From: Natronohydrobacter sp.
Lineage (GTDB): Bacteria > Pseudomonadota > Alphaproteobacteria > Rhodobacterales > Rhodobacteraceae
Length of the DNA stretch: 42,920 nucleotides
Assembly (NCBI GenBank): GCA_007125005.1
Contig: SLDY01000001.1
Span: 1-42,920 of the forward strand
Direction: 5' to 3'
How positions within the stretch are numbered: the first letter of the stretch is position 1; every line of letters begins with the position of its first letter. Below the pieces are notes generated by a model. That model had not been told where the DNA came from. It saw only the letters and a list, made by a program, of their open reading frames with translations, and searched no databases. Both the position numbers and the translations under genes were made by a program. This document shows, one piece after another, positions 35,286-42,920 of this stretch.

Positions 35286-35674
35286 TCGGCAAAGCCCTTC
35301 ACCTCGATCGGATTGCCAGATGGGTCGCGGAAAAACATCGTCCATTGCTCTCCGGGCTGACCTTCAAAGCGCAACGTGGGCGGAATGACGAAATTCACGC
35401 CAGCTTCTTCAACTCGCGCGGCCAGAGCTTTGAAGCGCGGTTCATCGAGCACCAGCCCGAAATGCGGCATCGGCACCATATGGTCGCCAACCTTGCCTGT
35501 GGTCTCATTGCTGAACGGTGTGCCAAGATGCAGGCTGATCTGGTGACCGAAGAAATCAAAATCGACCCAGGTCTCGGTGCTGCGGCCTTCCTTGCAACCA
35601 AGTATCCCGCCATAAAAGGCGCGCGCTGCATCCAGATCATGGACGTGATAGGCGAAATGAAATGGCATCAGCAT
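35261..35674 (-). CDS. VOC-superfamily (glyoxalase/dioxygenase-fold) protein
   Basis: A 137-residue single-unit protein with two beta-alpha-beta-beta-beta repeats. A first-strand His (FHFAYHVHDLDAARAFYGGILGC), a middle His (ISLHLG) and the C-terminal FFRDPSGNPIEVKGF with its Glu form the usual metal set. The ATG at 35674 has AAGGAG upstream; the frame extends further without support. Such proteins act as glyoxalases, extradiol dioxygenases or resistance binders, and the substrate cannot be told. Its last 25 bases overlap the end of cutA on the opposite strand, so read-through from either gene would make antisense RNA to the other. Confidence 0.88.
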   Translation of the reverse strand: MLMPFHFAYHVHDLDAARAFYGGILGCKEGRSTETWVDFDFFGHQISLHLGTPFSNETTGKVGDHMVPMPHFGLVLDEPRFKALAARVEEAGVNFVIPPTLRFEGQPGEQWTMFFRDPSGNPIEVKGFADQSQIFAA

Positions 35675-35889
35675 GGCAACACTCCTTTTGCTTCGGTTGA
35701 TCGGCGCTTCATTAACGACCGTTAAAACGCCACCGAGTCCCGCTTTGCCTCGGAACATACAAGCATACAAGAGAGCGGGTTTCACTCGGTCTAGCTGACA
35801 GTTCATATGCGCCTTGCTACTGGACGCGCAAGACCAGCGCTCCTATAAGGCGGCGCATGTCATGCGTCATGATCATTCGGCGAATTAGC

Positions 35890-35924
35890 GGCCCGGCACT
35901 CTGATGCGCCCGGAGTGCCGGGCC
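35890..35924 (+). promoter_or_regulatory. Strong hairpin in the ileS leader
   Basis: A perfect 12-bp stem (GGCCCGGCACTC with GAGTGCCGGGCC), extendable by one G-T and one G-C pair, with a 7-base loop. It lies 46-80 bases before the ileS start, in the 296-base gap between the divergent VOC gene and ileS. No T-run follows, so it is probably a leader structure or a Rho-type boundary rather than a simple terminator. No T-box features (specifier loop, T-box sequence) are visible. The rest of the gap shows nothing else that can be named. Confidence 0.55.
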
Positions 35925-35970
35925 AGCCTTGGCGCTCGCCTTATCCAAACACCGCATGAGTGACCGAACC

Positions 35971-38889
35971 ATGACCGACACGATCGACTACAAAGATACG
36001 CTTTTTCTGCCTGAAACCGAGTTCCCGATGCGCGCGGGACTGCCTGCCCGCGAACCTGAATGGCTTGCGCGCTGGGAGCGTCTGGGCATTTATGATCGCC
36101 TGCGCACGAAGGCCGAGGGGCGCAAACCCTTCATCCTCCATGATGGCCCGCCCTATGCGAATGGCCACCTGCATATCGGCCATGCGCTCAACAAGGTGCT
36201 TAAGGATTTCATCACGCGCAGCCAGCAGATGCTGGGGCGCGATGCGCGCTATGTGCCGGGCTGGGATTGCCACGGCCTGCCCATCGAGTGGAAGATCGAA
36301 GAACAATACCGCGCCAAAGGGCTCGACAAGGACAAGGTCAATATTGTCGATTTCCGACAGGAATGCCGTCGCTTCGCCGAAGGTTGGATCGAGGTGCAGC
36401 GCGAGGAATTCAAGCGGCTGGGCATCACTGGCAAATGGGACCGGCCTTACCTCACGATGGATTACCACGCCGAAGCCGTCATCGCCGATGAGTTCATGAA
36501 ACTCCTGATGAACGGCGCGCTCTATCAGGGCTCCAAACCCGTGATGTGGTCGCCGGTGGAGAAGACCGCTTTGGCCGAGGCAGAGGTCGAGTATCATGAC
36601 CATACCAGCCATACGATCTGGGTGAAGTTTCCCGTGACGGATTTCGGGGATGCGGCCGAGGAATTGAGTATTTTTGGCAAGATGAAACCTGTGTCGGTTG
36701 TCATCTGGACCACGACACCATGGACCATCCCGCAAAACCGCGCAGTGTGTTTTGGGCCCGAGATTGCCTATGGGCTGTATGAAGTATCTGAGGCGCTGGA
36801 GGGCAGCAAGGAAGAACCGGGCGCGCTGGTTCTGCTGGCCGATGCGCTGGCCGAAGGCGCGTTTTCTGCTGCCAAGGTCAAGGCCGAACGCAAGCGCGAT
36901 GTCAGTGCGGCGGAACTTGCCGCGCTCACTCTTGCTCACCCGTTCCGCGCCGTGGACGGGGCAGGCGGCGAATGGGATTTCGACGTCCCAATGCTCCCCG
37001 GCGATCACGTCACCGATGACGCGGGCACCGGCTTTGTTCACACGGCCCCCAGCCACGGCGATGATGACTATCAGATCGGCCTGAAGCACGGTCTGCCGAT
37101 GACCTATAATGTGCTGGAAGATGGCAGCTACCGCCCCGATCTGCCGCTCTTCGGGGGTGAGGTGATCATCAAACCCGATGGCAAGGAAGGCGGCGCGAAT
37201 GTCGCGGTGATCAAGCAACTCGCCTATGCAGGCGCGCTTTTCGCCAAGGGCAAGATGCGCCATTCCTACCCGCATAGCTGGCGCTCCAAAGCGCCGCTGA
37301 TCTACCGCAACACTGCGCAATGGTTCGCCGCCATCGACAAACCGCTCGAGGACGGGTTGGGCCAGCACGGGCAGACCATACGCGCCCGCGCGCTGGAATC
37401 CATCGACAAGCTGGTGAAGTGGACCCCTCAGACCGGCCGCAACCGGCTCTATTCGATGATCGAGGCGCGGCCCGACTGGGTGCTCTCGCGCCAACGGGCA
37501 TGGGGCGTGCCGCTCACATGTTTCGTCAAGAAAGGTGTCAAGCCTGACGCACCCAATTTTCTGCTGCGCGACGCTGACGTGAATGCACGCATCGTGGCGG
37601 CCTTTGAAGCCGAAGGCGCTGATGTCTGGTATGTGCCGGGCTTCAAGGAGAGGGTGTTGGGCGGGCTGCATGACCCCGAGGCATATGAGCAGGTGTTTGA
37701 CATTCTCGATGTGTGGTTCGACTCTGGCTCGACCCATGCTTTCGTGTTGCGTGACCGCGAAGATGGCAGTGCGGACGGGATTGCCGACCTCTATCTGGAA
37801 GGGACCGACCAGCATCGCGGCTGGTTCCACTCCTCAATGCTGCAAGCCTGCGCCACCAAAGGCCGCGCGCCTTATCATGGCGTGCTGACCCATGGCTTCA
37901 CGCTCGATGAAAAGGGCATGAAAATGTCCAAATCTCTGGGCAACACTGTCGCGCCGCAAGAAGTGATTGACGAATATGGGGCCGATATTCTTCGGCTCTG
38001 GGTCGCGCAATCCGATTACACGGTCGATCTGCGCATCGGCAAGGAAATCCTCAAGGGCGTCGCCGACAGCTACCGGCGGCTGCGCAACACGATGCGTTTC
38101 ATGCTGGGCAACCTCGCGGGTTTTACGGAAGAGGAGCGCGTGGCACCTGCGGATATGCCAGAGCTGGAACAATGGGTTCTGCACCGACTGGCGCAGCTCG
38201 ATGTGCAGGTACGCAAGGGCTATGCGTCCTATGATTTTCAGGGTGTGTTTCGCGAGTTGTTTGCCTTTGCGACATCCGATCTGTCGGCTTTTTACTTCGA
38301 TATCCGCAAGGATGCGCTTTATTGCGACGCCGCTTCATCGCTGCGCCGAAGGGCCGCACGGACTGTGCTGGATATCCTGTTCCAGCGCCTGACAACATGG
38401 CTTGCGCCCGTTCTGGTCTTCACGATGGAAGATGTCTGGCTCTCGCGCTATCCGGGCGAGCAATCCTCGGTGCACTTGCGGGATTTCCCTGAAACGTCTG
38501 CGGATTGGCTCAATGAACCGCTTGCGCAGAAATGGGCAGGCATACGGCAGGCGCGCCGCGTTGTGACCGCAGCGCTTGAAATCCAGCGCCGTGACAAGGT
38601 TATCGGTGCTTCGCTGGAGGCCGCGCCTGTGGTCCATGTGCGCGAGCTCACGATCATGACTGCGCTGAAATCGGTCGATTTTGCAGATATCTGTATCACA
38701 TCGGGCATCGCTCTGACAGCTGATCCAGTTCCGGCTGAAGCCTTCCGCTTGCCGGAGGTCCAGGGCATTGGTGTGGTGTTCGAGCGCGCCGAAGGGCAGA
38801 AATGCCAACGCTGCTGGAAGATCAGCACAGATGTGGGAAGCCACGCGCATAGCGGTACCTGCGGGCGCTGCAATGAGGCGCTGGGGTGA
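35971..38889 (+). CDS. ileS: Isoleucine-tRNA ligase
   Basis: A 972-residue class I aminoacyl-tRNA synthetase that charges tRNA-Ile. The HIGH motif begins at His68 (HLHIGHALNK), the editing domain includes WTTTPWTIP and GFVHTAPSHGDDD, and KMSKS is at 651-655. VWFDSGSTHAF and the WKIS tail follow. The C-terminal zinc finger has Cys945, Cys948, Cys964 and Cys967, marking the bacterial zinc-type enzyme. The start is uncertain: ATG at 35971 or 35956, both with poor ribosome sites. A variable loop before the editing domain (residues about 222-240) is partly encoded by a copy of an intergenic-type repeat tail. The stop overlaps the DUF2798 start as GTGA. Confidence 0.96.
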   Translation: MTDTIDYKDTLFLPETEFPMRAGLPAREPEWLARWERLGIYDRLRTKAEGRKPFILHDGPPYANGHLHIGHALNKVLKDFITRSQQMLGRDARYVPGWDCHGLPIEWKIEEQYRAKGLDKDKVNIVDFRQECRRFAEGWIEVQREEFKRLGITGKWDRPYLTMDYHAEAVIADEFMKLLMNGALYQGSKPVMWSPVEKTALAEAEVEYHDHTSHTIWVKFPVTDFGDAAEELSIFGKMKPVSVVIWTTTPWTIPQNRAVCFGPEIAYGLYEVSEALEGSKEEPGALVLLADALAEGAFSAAKVKAERKRDVSAAELAALTLAHPFRAVDGAGGEWDFDVPMLPGDHVTDDAGTGFVHTAPSHGDDDYQIGLKHGLPMTYNVLEDGSYRPDLPLFGGEVIIKPDGKEGGANVAVIKQLAYAGALFAKGKMRHSYPHSWRSKAPLIYRNTAQWFAAIDKPLEDGLGQHGQTIRARALESIDKLVKWTPQTGRNRLYSMIEARPDWVLSRQRAWGVPLTCFVKKGVKPDAPNFLLRDADVNARIVAAFEAEGADVWYVPGFKERVLGGLHDPEAYEQVFDILDVWFDSGSTHAFVLRDREDGSADGIADLYLEGTDQHRGWFHSSMLQACATKGRAPYHGVLTHGFTLDEKGMKMSKSLGNTVAPQEVIDEYGADILRLWVAQSDYTVDLRIGKEILKGVADSYRRLRNTMRFMLGNLAGFTEEERVAPADMPELEQWVLHRLAQLDVQVRKGYASYDFQGVFRELFAFATSDLSAFYFDIRKDALYCDAASSLRRRAARTVLDILFQRLTTWLAPVLVFTMEDVWLSRYPGEQSSVHLRDFPETSADWLNEPLAQKWAGIRQARRVVTAALEIQRRDKVIGASLEAAPVVHVRELTIMTALKSVDFADICITSGIALTADPVPAEAFRLPEVQGIGVVFERAEGQKCQRCWKISTDVGSHAHSGTCGRCNEALG
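36666..36686 (+). repeat. Intragenic copy of the GAGTA...GATGAA repeat tail within ileS, copy 2
   Basis: Twenty-one bases inside the ileS frame match the tail of the intergenic element at 14097-14117 at 19 of 21 positions, differing only by two transitions. In frame they encode LSIFGKMK, in the variable loop just before the conserved VVIWTTTPWT strand. No C/G-rich hairpin accompanies this copy. Confidence 0.5.
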
Positions 38890-39101
38890 AGCTGAGGATA
38901 CTTACCGGTCTATTGATGGGCACGATGATGTCGGTTGTTATTTCCGGCATCATCACCTTCATCAACACTGGAATGGATGCAGGTTTTCCGGTCCGTTGGG
39001 TGCGGGCATGGTTTGTTGCGTGGTGCATTGCTGTGCCGATGGCCATCTTGCTCACACCGATTGCGCGCGCATGGGCCGAGCGCCTGACGACACCGAAATA
39101 A
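38886..39101 (+). CDS. DUF2798 family small membrane protein
   Basis: A 71-residue protein with two transmembrane segments (about residues 5-28 and 40-60), joined by a loop with NTGMDAGFPVRWVRAW. This matches DUF2798, a two-helix family of unknown role. The GTG start overlaps the ileS stop (GTGA), so it is translationally coupled to ileS. The C-terminus is basic. No function is known. Confidence 0.8.
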   Translation: MKLRILTGLLMGTMMSVVISGIITFINTGMDAGFPVRWVRAWFVAWCIAVPMAILLTPIARAWAERLTTPK

Positions 39102-39346
39102 GAGCGGAGCTTATTGCAGTGGCGGTGGCGCGCGGGGCAAGCAAGAGCTTCTGCCCCCCTGATGTGGCGCGGAGGTTCGGTCCGCACTGGCGCTTATTAA
39201 TGCCCGAGATAAGGCGTGTCGCGGCGGGTGTGCAAGCTGAAGGCGTGCTGTTCGTTACACAGAAAGGCCGCCCCGTGAAAATAAGACATGCGAGAGGGCC
39301 GATCCGTCCTGCGCTCTCCTCTGGACAGACCGCGCCGCGCCGCTAG
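39071..39346 (+). CDS. DUF3253 family protein
   Basis: A 91-residue soluble, basic protein with the DUF3253 pattern: AVARGASKSFCPPDVARRFG, then WRLLMPEIRRVAAGVQAEGVLFVTQKGRPV and a final RGPIR. The fold resembles a small winged helix, suggesting nucleic-acid binding, but this is inferred. The ATG at 39071 lies inside the DUF2798 gene, giving a 31-base overlap; there is no clear ribosome site, so translation may rely on reinitiation. An SDR gene follows 26 bases later. Confidence 0.8.
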   Translation: MGRAPDDTEIRAELIAVAVARGASKSFCPPDVARRFGPHWRLLMPEIRRVAAGVQAEGVLFVTQKGRPVKIRHARGPIRPALSSGQTAPRR

Positions 39347-39372
39347 CTCTCAACTCACAGGGAGGAGAGCTT

Positions 39373-40038
39373 ATGAAACGAGCATTGGTGATCGGATCGT
39401 CTGGTGGAATCGGGCAGGCTTTGCGCATGGCTTTGGGCGATCAGGGCTGGCATGTCACAGGGCTTTCGCGAAGTGAATATGGGCTTGATGTGACAGACGA
39501 AGCATCGGTGGCTGAACACCTTGAAGCTCTGTCTGGTTCCTTTCAGCGCATTCTGATCGCAACGGGTGCACTTGAGATCAACGGGCATGTGCCCGAGAAG
39601 GCATTCAAACATATCTCTTCCGATGCGATGGCCGCACAATTTGCAGTGAACGCAATCGGCCCTGCACTGGTCATAAAACACGCGCTCCGTCTTCTGCCGC
39701 GTGACGAGGCATCGGCCATGGCGGTGCTCTCGGCGCGTGTGGGATCAATCGGCGATAACAGGGCAGGGGGATGGCACAGTTACAGGGCCTCGAAAGCGGC
39801 GCTTAACCAGATCATTCGCGGCGCTGCCATCGAATTGGGGCGGACACATCGGGCGGCCGTCTGTGTGGCGCTACATCCCGGAACAGTCGCAACAAGGTTC
39901 ACAGAAAAATACCTTGGGCGTCATCCGGCCGTACCACCCGGAGAGGCGGCTAAAAACCTGTTGCGGGTGATCGACGCACTGACACCCGAACAAAGCGGCG
40001 CGTTCTTTGATTGGGCCGGGAAACCAGTGCCATGGTAA
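39373..40038 (+). CDS. Short-chain dehydrogenase/reductase (C-factor-like)
   Basis: A 221-residue SDR. The NAD(P) loop is VIGSSGGIGQAL (residues 6-17), the catalytic Ser is in VLSARVGSIGD, and the Tyr/Lys pair lies in WHSYRASKAALN. It belongs to the group often annotated as C-factor/cell-cell signalling SDR, whose substrate is unknown. GGGAGGAG precedes the ATG. Its stop overlaps the photolyase start by seven bases. SDRs of this kind are often found next to photolyase or cryptochrome genes, hinting at a linked redox role, but this is not proven. Confidence 0.87.
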   Translation: MKRALVIGSSGGIGQALRMALGDQGWHVTGLSRSEYGLDVTDEASVAEHLEALSGSFQRILIATGALEINGHVPEKAFKHISSDAMAAQFAVNAIGPALVIKHALRLLPRDEASAMAVLSARVGSIGDNRAGGWHSYRASKAALNQIIRGAAIELGRTHRAAVCVALHPGTVATRFTEKYLGRHPAVPPGEAAKNLLRVIDALTPEQSGAFFDWAGKPVPW

Positions 40039-41558
40039 AGCTTGTGCTGGTCTTGGGCGATCAGTTGAGCGATGACATCGCGGCGCTGAAAGCGGCAGAT
40101 AAGCAGGCAGATGTGGTTGTCATGGCCGAAGTCGCAGCGGAAGCCGAATATGTTTCGCATCATCCGAAGAAAATTGCGTTTCTTTTTACCGCGATGCGGA
40201 AATTCGCTGCGCAACTGCGCGAGAAAGGTTGGGAGGTCGCCTATACTGCGCTCGATGATCCAGAAAATTCCGGATCCATCCCCGGTGAATTGCTCCGGCG
40301 CGCTGAAGAATTCGAAGTATCATCAGTGCTGGCCACCGAGCCAGGCGAATGGCGTTGTATCCTCGCCCTTCAGGACACGTCCCTTGATGTGAAGCTTCTA
40401 CCCGATGACAGGTTCCTGTGTTCGCATGACGAATTTGCAGACTGGGCAAGGGATCGCAAGTCCCTACGTATGGAGTACTTCTATCGTGAGATGCGGCGCA
40501 AGACCGGGCTGTTGATGAACGGTGACAAGCCTGTCGGGGGGAAATGGAATTTCGACCATGAGAATCGCAAGCCTGCCAAGGAGGATCTGTTTCGCAAGGG
40601 ACCGCTCAAGGCACAAGCGGATGCTGTGTGCGATGAGGTTCTGGAGCTTGTGGAAGAGCGTTTCCCGAACAATTTTGGTAAGTTGCGTCCGTTCTATTTC
40701 CAGACTGACAGGGCAGGGGCATTGCTTGCGCTTGATCATTTCATAGAACACGCTCTGCCGGATTTCGGAGCCTACCAAGACGCGATGCTAGAGGGCGATC
40801 CATATCTCTATCACGCTGTAATCGGACTCTATCTGAACATTGGATTGCTGGGGCCGCTCGAAACCTGCCAGAAAGCCGAAGCTGCCTATCATTCTGGTCA
40901 TGCACCACTCAATTCTGTGGAAGGTTTTATCCGCCAGATCATTGGCTGGCGTGAATTCGTTCGCGGTATTTATTTTCTGGAGGGTCCGGATTATCCGCGC
41001 CGCAATGCGCTCAACCACCAACGCAAGCTGCCTGCATTTTACTGGGGCGAGAAAACGCGCATGAACTGTATCGCCCAAGCCGTCAGGCAGACATGCGATC
41101 TGGCTTATGCGCATCATATCCAGAGGTTGATGGTAACTGGCAACTTCGCTCTGCTGGCCGGGATAAACCCTGCTGAGGTGCATGAATGGTATCTCGCTGT
41201 TTATGCCGATGCTTATGAATGGGTTGAGGCCCCGAATACGGTAGGCATGTCGCAATTCGCTGATGGTGGGATTCTTAGCTCGAAGCCCTACGTGAGTTCA
41301 GGAGCCTATATCGATCGTATGTCTGATTACTGCAAATCCTGCCACTACAAGGTCAAGGATAAGACGGGGGAGAAAGCCTGCCCGTTCAACCTGCTCTACT
41401 GGCACTTCCTGATACGCCATCGCGAGAGGTTTGAAGGAAATCCACGCATGGCGCAGATGTATCGAACCTTTGATAGGATGGATGAGTCGCGACGCGAAAC
41501 AGTGCTTGCTGAGGCCGAGGCTTTTCTGGAACGTTTGTCAAAAGGAGAACTGGTCTGA
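40032..41558 (+). CDS. phrB: Iron-sulfur bacterial photolyase/cryptochrome (FeS-BCP, PhrB type)
   Basis: A 508-residue member of the FeS-BCP class, represented by Agrobacterium PhrB and Rhodobacter CryB, which carries FAD, 6,7-dimethyl-8-ribityllumazine and a [4Fe-4S] cluster and repairs (6-4) photoproducts or acts as a light sensor. The N-terminal antenna domain starts VLVLGDQLSDDIAAL. The cluster cysteines are Cys355 (RQTCDLAYAHH), Cys434, Cys437 (YCKSCHYK) and Cys450 (KACPFN). FAD-binding segments such as FIRQIIGWREFVRG and NTVGMSQFADGG are intact. The ATG at 40032 overlaps the SDR stop. Confidence 0.94.
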   Translation: MVKLVLVLGDQLSDDIAALKAADKQADVVVMAEVAAEAEYVSHHPKKIAFLFTAMRKFAAQLREKGWEVAYTALDDPENSGSIPGELLRRAEEFEVSSVLATEPGEWRCILALQDTSLDVKLLPDDRFLCSHDEFADWARDRKSLRMEYFYREMRRKTGLLMNGDKPVGGKWNFDHENRKPAKEDLFRKGPLKAQADAVCDEVLELVEERFPNNFGKLRPFYFQTDRAGALLALDHFIEHALPDFGAYQDAMLEGDPYLYHAVIGLYLNIGLLGPLETCQKAEAAYHSGHAPLNSVEGFIRQIIGWREFVRGIYFLEGPDYPRRNALNHQRKLPAFYWGEKTRMNCIAQAVRQTCDLAYAHHIQRLMVTGNFALLAGINPAEVHEWYLAVYADAYEWVEAPNTVGMSQFADGGILSSKPYVSSGAYIDRMSDYCKSCHYKVKDKTGEKACPFNLLYWHFLIRHRERFEGNPRMAQMYRTFDRMDESRRETVLAEAEAFLERLSKGELV

Positions 41559-41603
41559 ATTGTGGCTCTTGCCCCGCGCTATCGGCTCGCCTATCCATTG
41601 AGC

Positions 41604-42707
41604 ATGAGCTCACCGCGCTACACAGACCTTGTTGCAAGCCTGCCCGCCACAACCCCGTTTGTTGGCCCGGAGGCGCATATGCGTGCCTCCGGGCGGGCTT
41701 TCCGGGCCCGGTTGGGTGCGAATGAGAGTGTCTTTGGCCCATCACCGAATGCCATTGCAGCAATGCAGAGCGCTGCGGCGGATCTGTGGATGTATGGCGA
41801 CTCCGAAGCCCATGATCTGCGCGTCGCTTTGGCAGATCATCACGGTATCGCGCCCGAGAACATAATCATCGGCGAAGGGATTGATGGGCTGCTCGGAAAT
41901 CTTGTGCGGTTGCTCGTGGGGCCCGAAGATCCGGTCGTCACATCCGATGGGGCCTATCCCACCTTCAATTATCATGTTGCCGGATTTGGTGGCGCTTTGC
42001 TCAAAGTGCCCTATCGCGAAGATCACGAGGATCCAGCAGCTTTGCTCGAGCGTGCCGAAGCCGCCAATGCCAAGATCCTCTATTTCTGCAATCCTGATAA
42101 TCCGATGGGCAGTTGGCATCCGGCGCGCATCGTTCAGCGAATGATTGATGCAGTTCCTGAAGGCACGCTTCTTGTGATAGATGAAGCCTATATAGATGCG
42201 GCACCCGAGGGCACAGCACCGCCCATTGATCCCATCAATCCACAAGTCATCAGAATGCGTACCTTTTCCAAGCTTTATGGGCTGGCAGGGCTGCGCATCG
42301 GTTATGCAATTGGCGCAGCGCCGCTGATCGCGAAGTTTGACCGGGTGCGAAATCACTTCGGGGTGGGCAGGCTTTCCCAGATTGGCGCGCTTGCAGCCTT
42401 GCAGGATCAGGAATGGTTGCAACAGGTGCGCGCGGCTGTGATCGAGGCGCGCTACGAACTAGGGCGGATTGCGACTGATAATGGCCTCCACGCCCTGCCA
42501 TCGGGAACGAATTTCGTTACCATCGATTGTGGCCGCGACGGAGCCTTTGCGCGCCGCTTGGTTGCGGAATTGATGGCACGCGATGTCTTTGTGCGGATGC
42601 CGTTCATTGCGCCCCATGATCGCTGCATCCGTGTCAGCGCGGGACGTGCTGCTGAACGTGAGATTTTCGCTTATGCACTAAGGGACGCACTCAAAGAGAT
42701 TGGCTGA
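41604..42707 (+). CDS. HisC-like class I/II PLP-dependent aminotransferase
   Basis: A 367-residue aminotransferase of the histidinol-phosphate aminotransferase group. It shows the substrate-arm ANESVFGPSP (about residues 39-48), the PLP-contact NPDNPMGS, VIDEAYIDA, and the Schiff-base lysine in TFSKLYGLAGLRIGYAIG; the C-terminal RVSAGRAAE has the carboxylate-binding arginine. The ATG at 41604 gives a family-like beginning; a GTG at 41562 is possible, with AAAGGAG further upstream. No his genes are near, so it may be a paralogue acting on other amino acids or on aromatic or phosphonate substrates. It follows the photolyase gene by 45 bases. Confidence 0.85.
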   Translation: MSSPRYTDLVASLPATTPFVGPEAHMRASGRAFRARLGANESVFGPSPNAIAAMQSAAADLWMYGDSEAHDLRVALADHHGIAPENIIIGEGIDGLLGNLVRLLVGPEDPVVTSDGAYPTFNYHVAGFGGALLKVPYREDHEDPAALLERAEAANAKILYFCNPDNPMGSWHPARIVQRMIDAVPEGTLLVIDEAYIDAAPEGTAPPIDPINPQVIRMRTFSKLYGLAGLRIGYAIGAAPLIAKFDRVRNHFGVGRLSQIGALAALQDQEWLQQVRAAVIEARYELGRIATDNGLHALPSGTNFVTIDCGRDGAFARRLVAELMARDVFVRMPFIAPHDRCIRVSAGRAAEREIFAYALRDALKEIG

Positions 42708-42900
42708 AACACTGACGAAATCACGCAAATGCGCAGGCGGGTTTTGAAGAGATTCGGCAGTCCCACCCTTGCGCCTCATGCTACGCAGACTGTCGGGCTG
42801 TCTCTTTTGCGGCGAGGTGATGTTTTCGCTGTCCACAGGCGACCCGTCGCCAGCGGCTCGCGCCATTTGCACCAGCCACAAGACCGAATTGTGACGGAAA

Positions 42901-42920
42901 TGGCTGGGGTGGTAGGATTC
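42901..42920 (-). tRNA. 3' end of a tRNA on the minus strand, probably tRNA-Gln, cut by the window edge
   Basis: Read on the minus strand, the last 20 bases are GAATCC TACC ACCCCA GCCA. This is the end of a T-loop and T-stem, an acceptor strand CACCCCA, discriminator G and an encoded CCA. A 5' acceptor of TGGGGTG, implying a U1-A72 pair with G73, is characteristic of bacterial tRNA-Gln. The anticodon lies outside the window, so the identity is inferred. The 193 bases between this and the aminotransferase (42708-42900) show no other gene. Confidence 0.72.

Noticed and set aside
35675-35970. T-box riboswitch upstream of ileS
   Set aside because: No specifier loop or conserved T-box sequence is visible, and T-boxes are rare in proteobacteria. 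Only a simple hairpin is supported.
35941-37830. 629-codon open frame on the minus strand opposite ileS
   Set aside because: Its length is explained by biased third positions in ileS; it has no domain motifs and no ribosome site.
42678-42881. 67-codon minus-strand frame at the right end
   Set aside because: It overlaps the aminotransferase 3' end, has no ribosome site and resembles no protein family.

Overview
The window is a stretch of alphaproteobacterial chromosome, most likely from Rhodobacterales (Rhodobacteraceae/roseobacter type). The evidence is high-GC codon use with mostly G/C third positions, the block rpiA-gor-hflK-hflC-DUF2065-degP, a heterotetrameric sarcosine oxidase, abundant solute uptake and amine catabolism, and a C/G-rich hairpin followed by a conserved tail that resembles an intergenic element common in that order. 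Genes are packed, with many 1-8 base start/stop overlaps. No insertion sequence, prophage or CRISPR array is visible.

Left part, 1-11121: amine and carboxylate catabolism. On the plus strand are the end of soxA, soxG, a beta-hydroxyacid dehydrogenase, a class II aldolase-fold enzyme and a gamma-butyrobetaine hydroxylase-type dioxygenase. A perfect hairpin separates these from a convergent pair on the minus strand, an aldehyde dehydrogenase and a GMC (choline dehydrogenase-like) oxidoreductase. A GcvA-like LysR regulator diverges from that pair. A second LysR regulator diverges from the large operon that follows.

Middle part, 11228-21063: a ten-gene plus-strand operon that is the most interesting part of the window. 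It has a spermidine/putrescine-type ABC importer (two permeases, a Tat-type binding protein, an ATPase), a class III aminotransferase, a beta-keto acid cleavage enzyme (BKACE/DUF849), a GNAT acetyltransferase, a histone-deacetylase-fold (acetylpolyamine amidohydrolase-like) enzyme, and a pair matching DgcA (N-acetyl-D-glutamate racemase) and DgcN (D-glutamate N-acetyltransferase, DUF1611). The last five genes overlap each other, so they look translationally coupled. The set suggests import of an amine or amino acid followed by acetylation, epimerisation, deacetylation, transamination and C-C cleavage. The true substrate is not evident from sequence.

After a gene-poor gap of about 690 bases come dusA, a GntR/UTRA regulator and galU-galE (nucleotide sugars). 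These are followed by a minus-strand adrenodoxin-type ferredoxin, a small secreted peptidoglycan-binding-like protein and a strong bidirectional terminator. The minus-strand block 26683-33346 holds degP, DUF2065, hflC, hflK, gor, rpiA and a lipoprotein cytochrome c: envelope protease control together with glutathione and pentose-phosphate redox functions.

Right part, 33494-42920: sdaA, cutA, a convergent overlapping VOC protein, and ileS with a strong leader hairpin. Then come DUF2798, DUF3253, an SDR, an iron-sulfur (FeS-BCP) photolyase and a HisC-like aminotransferase. The last 20 bases are the 3' end of a minus-strand tRNA, probably tRNA-Gln.
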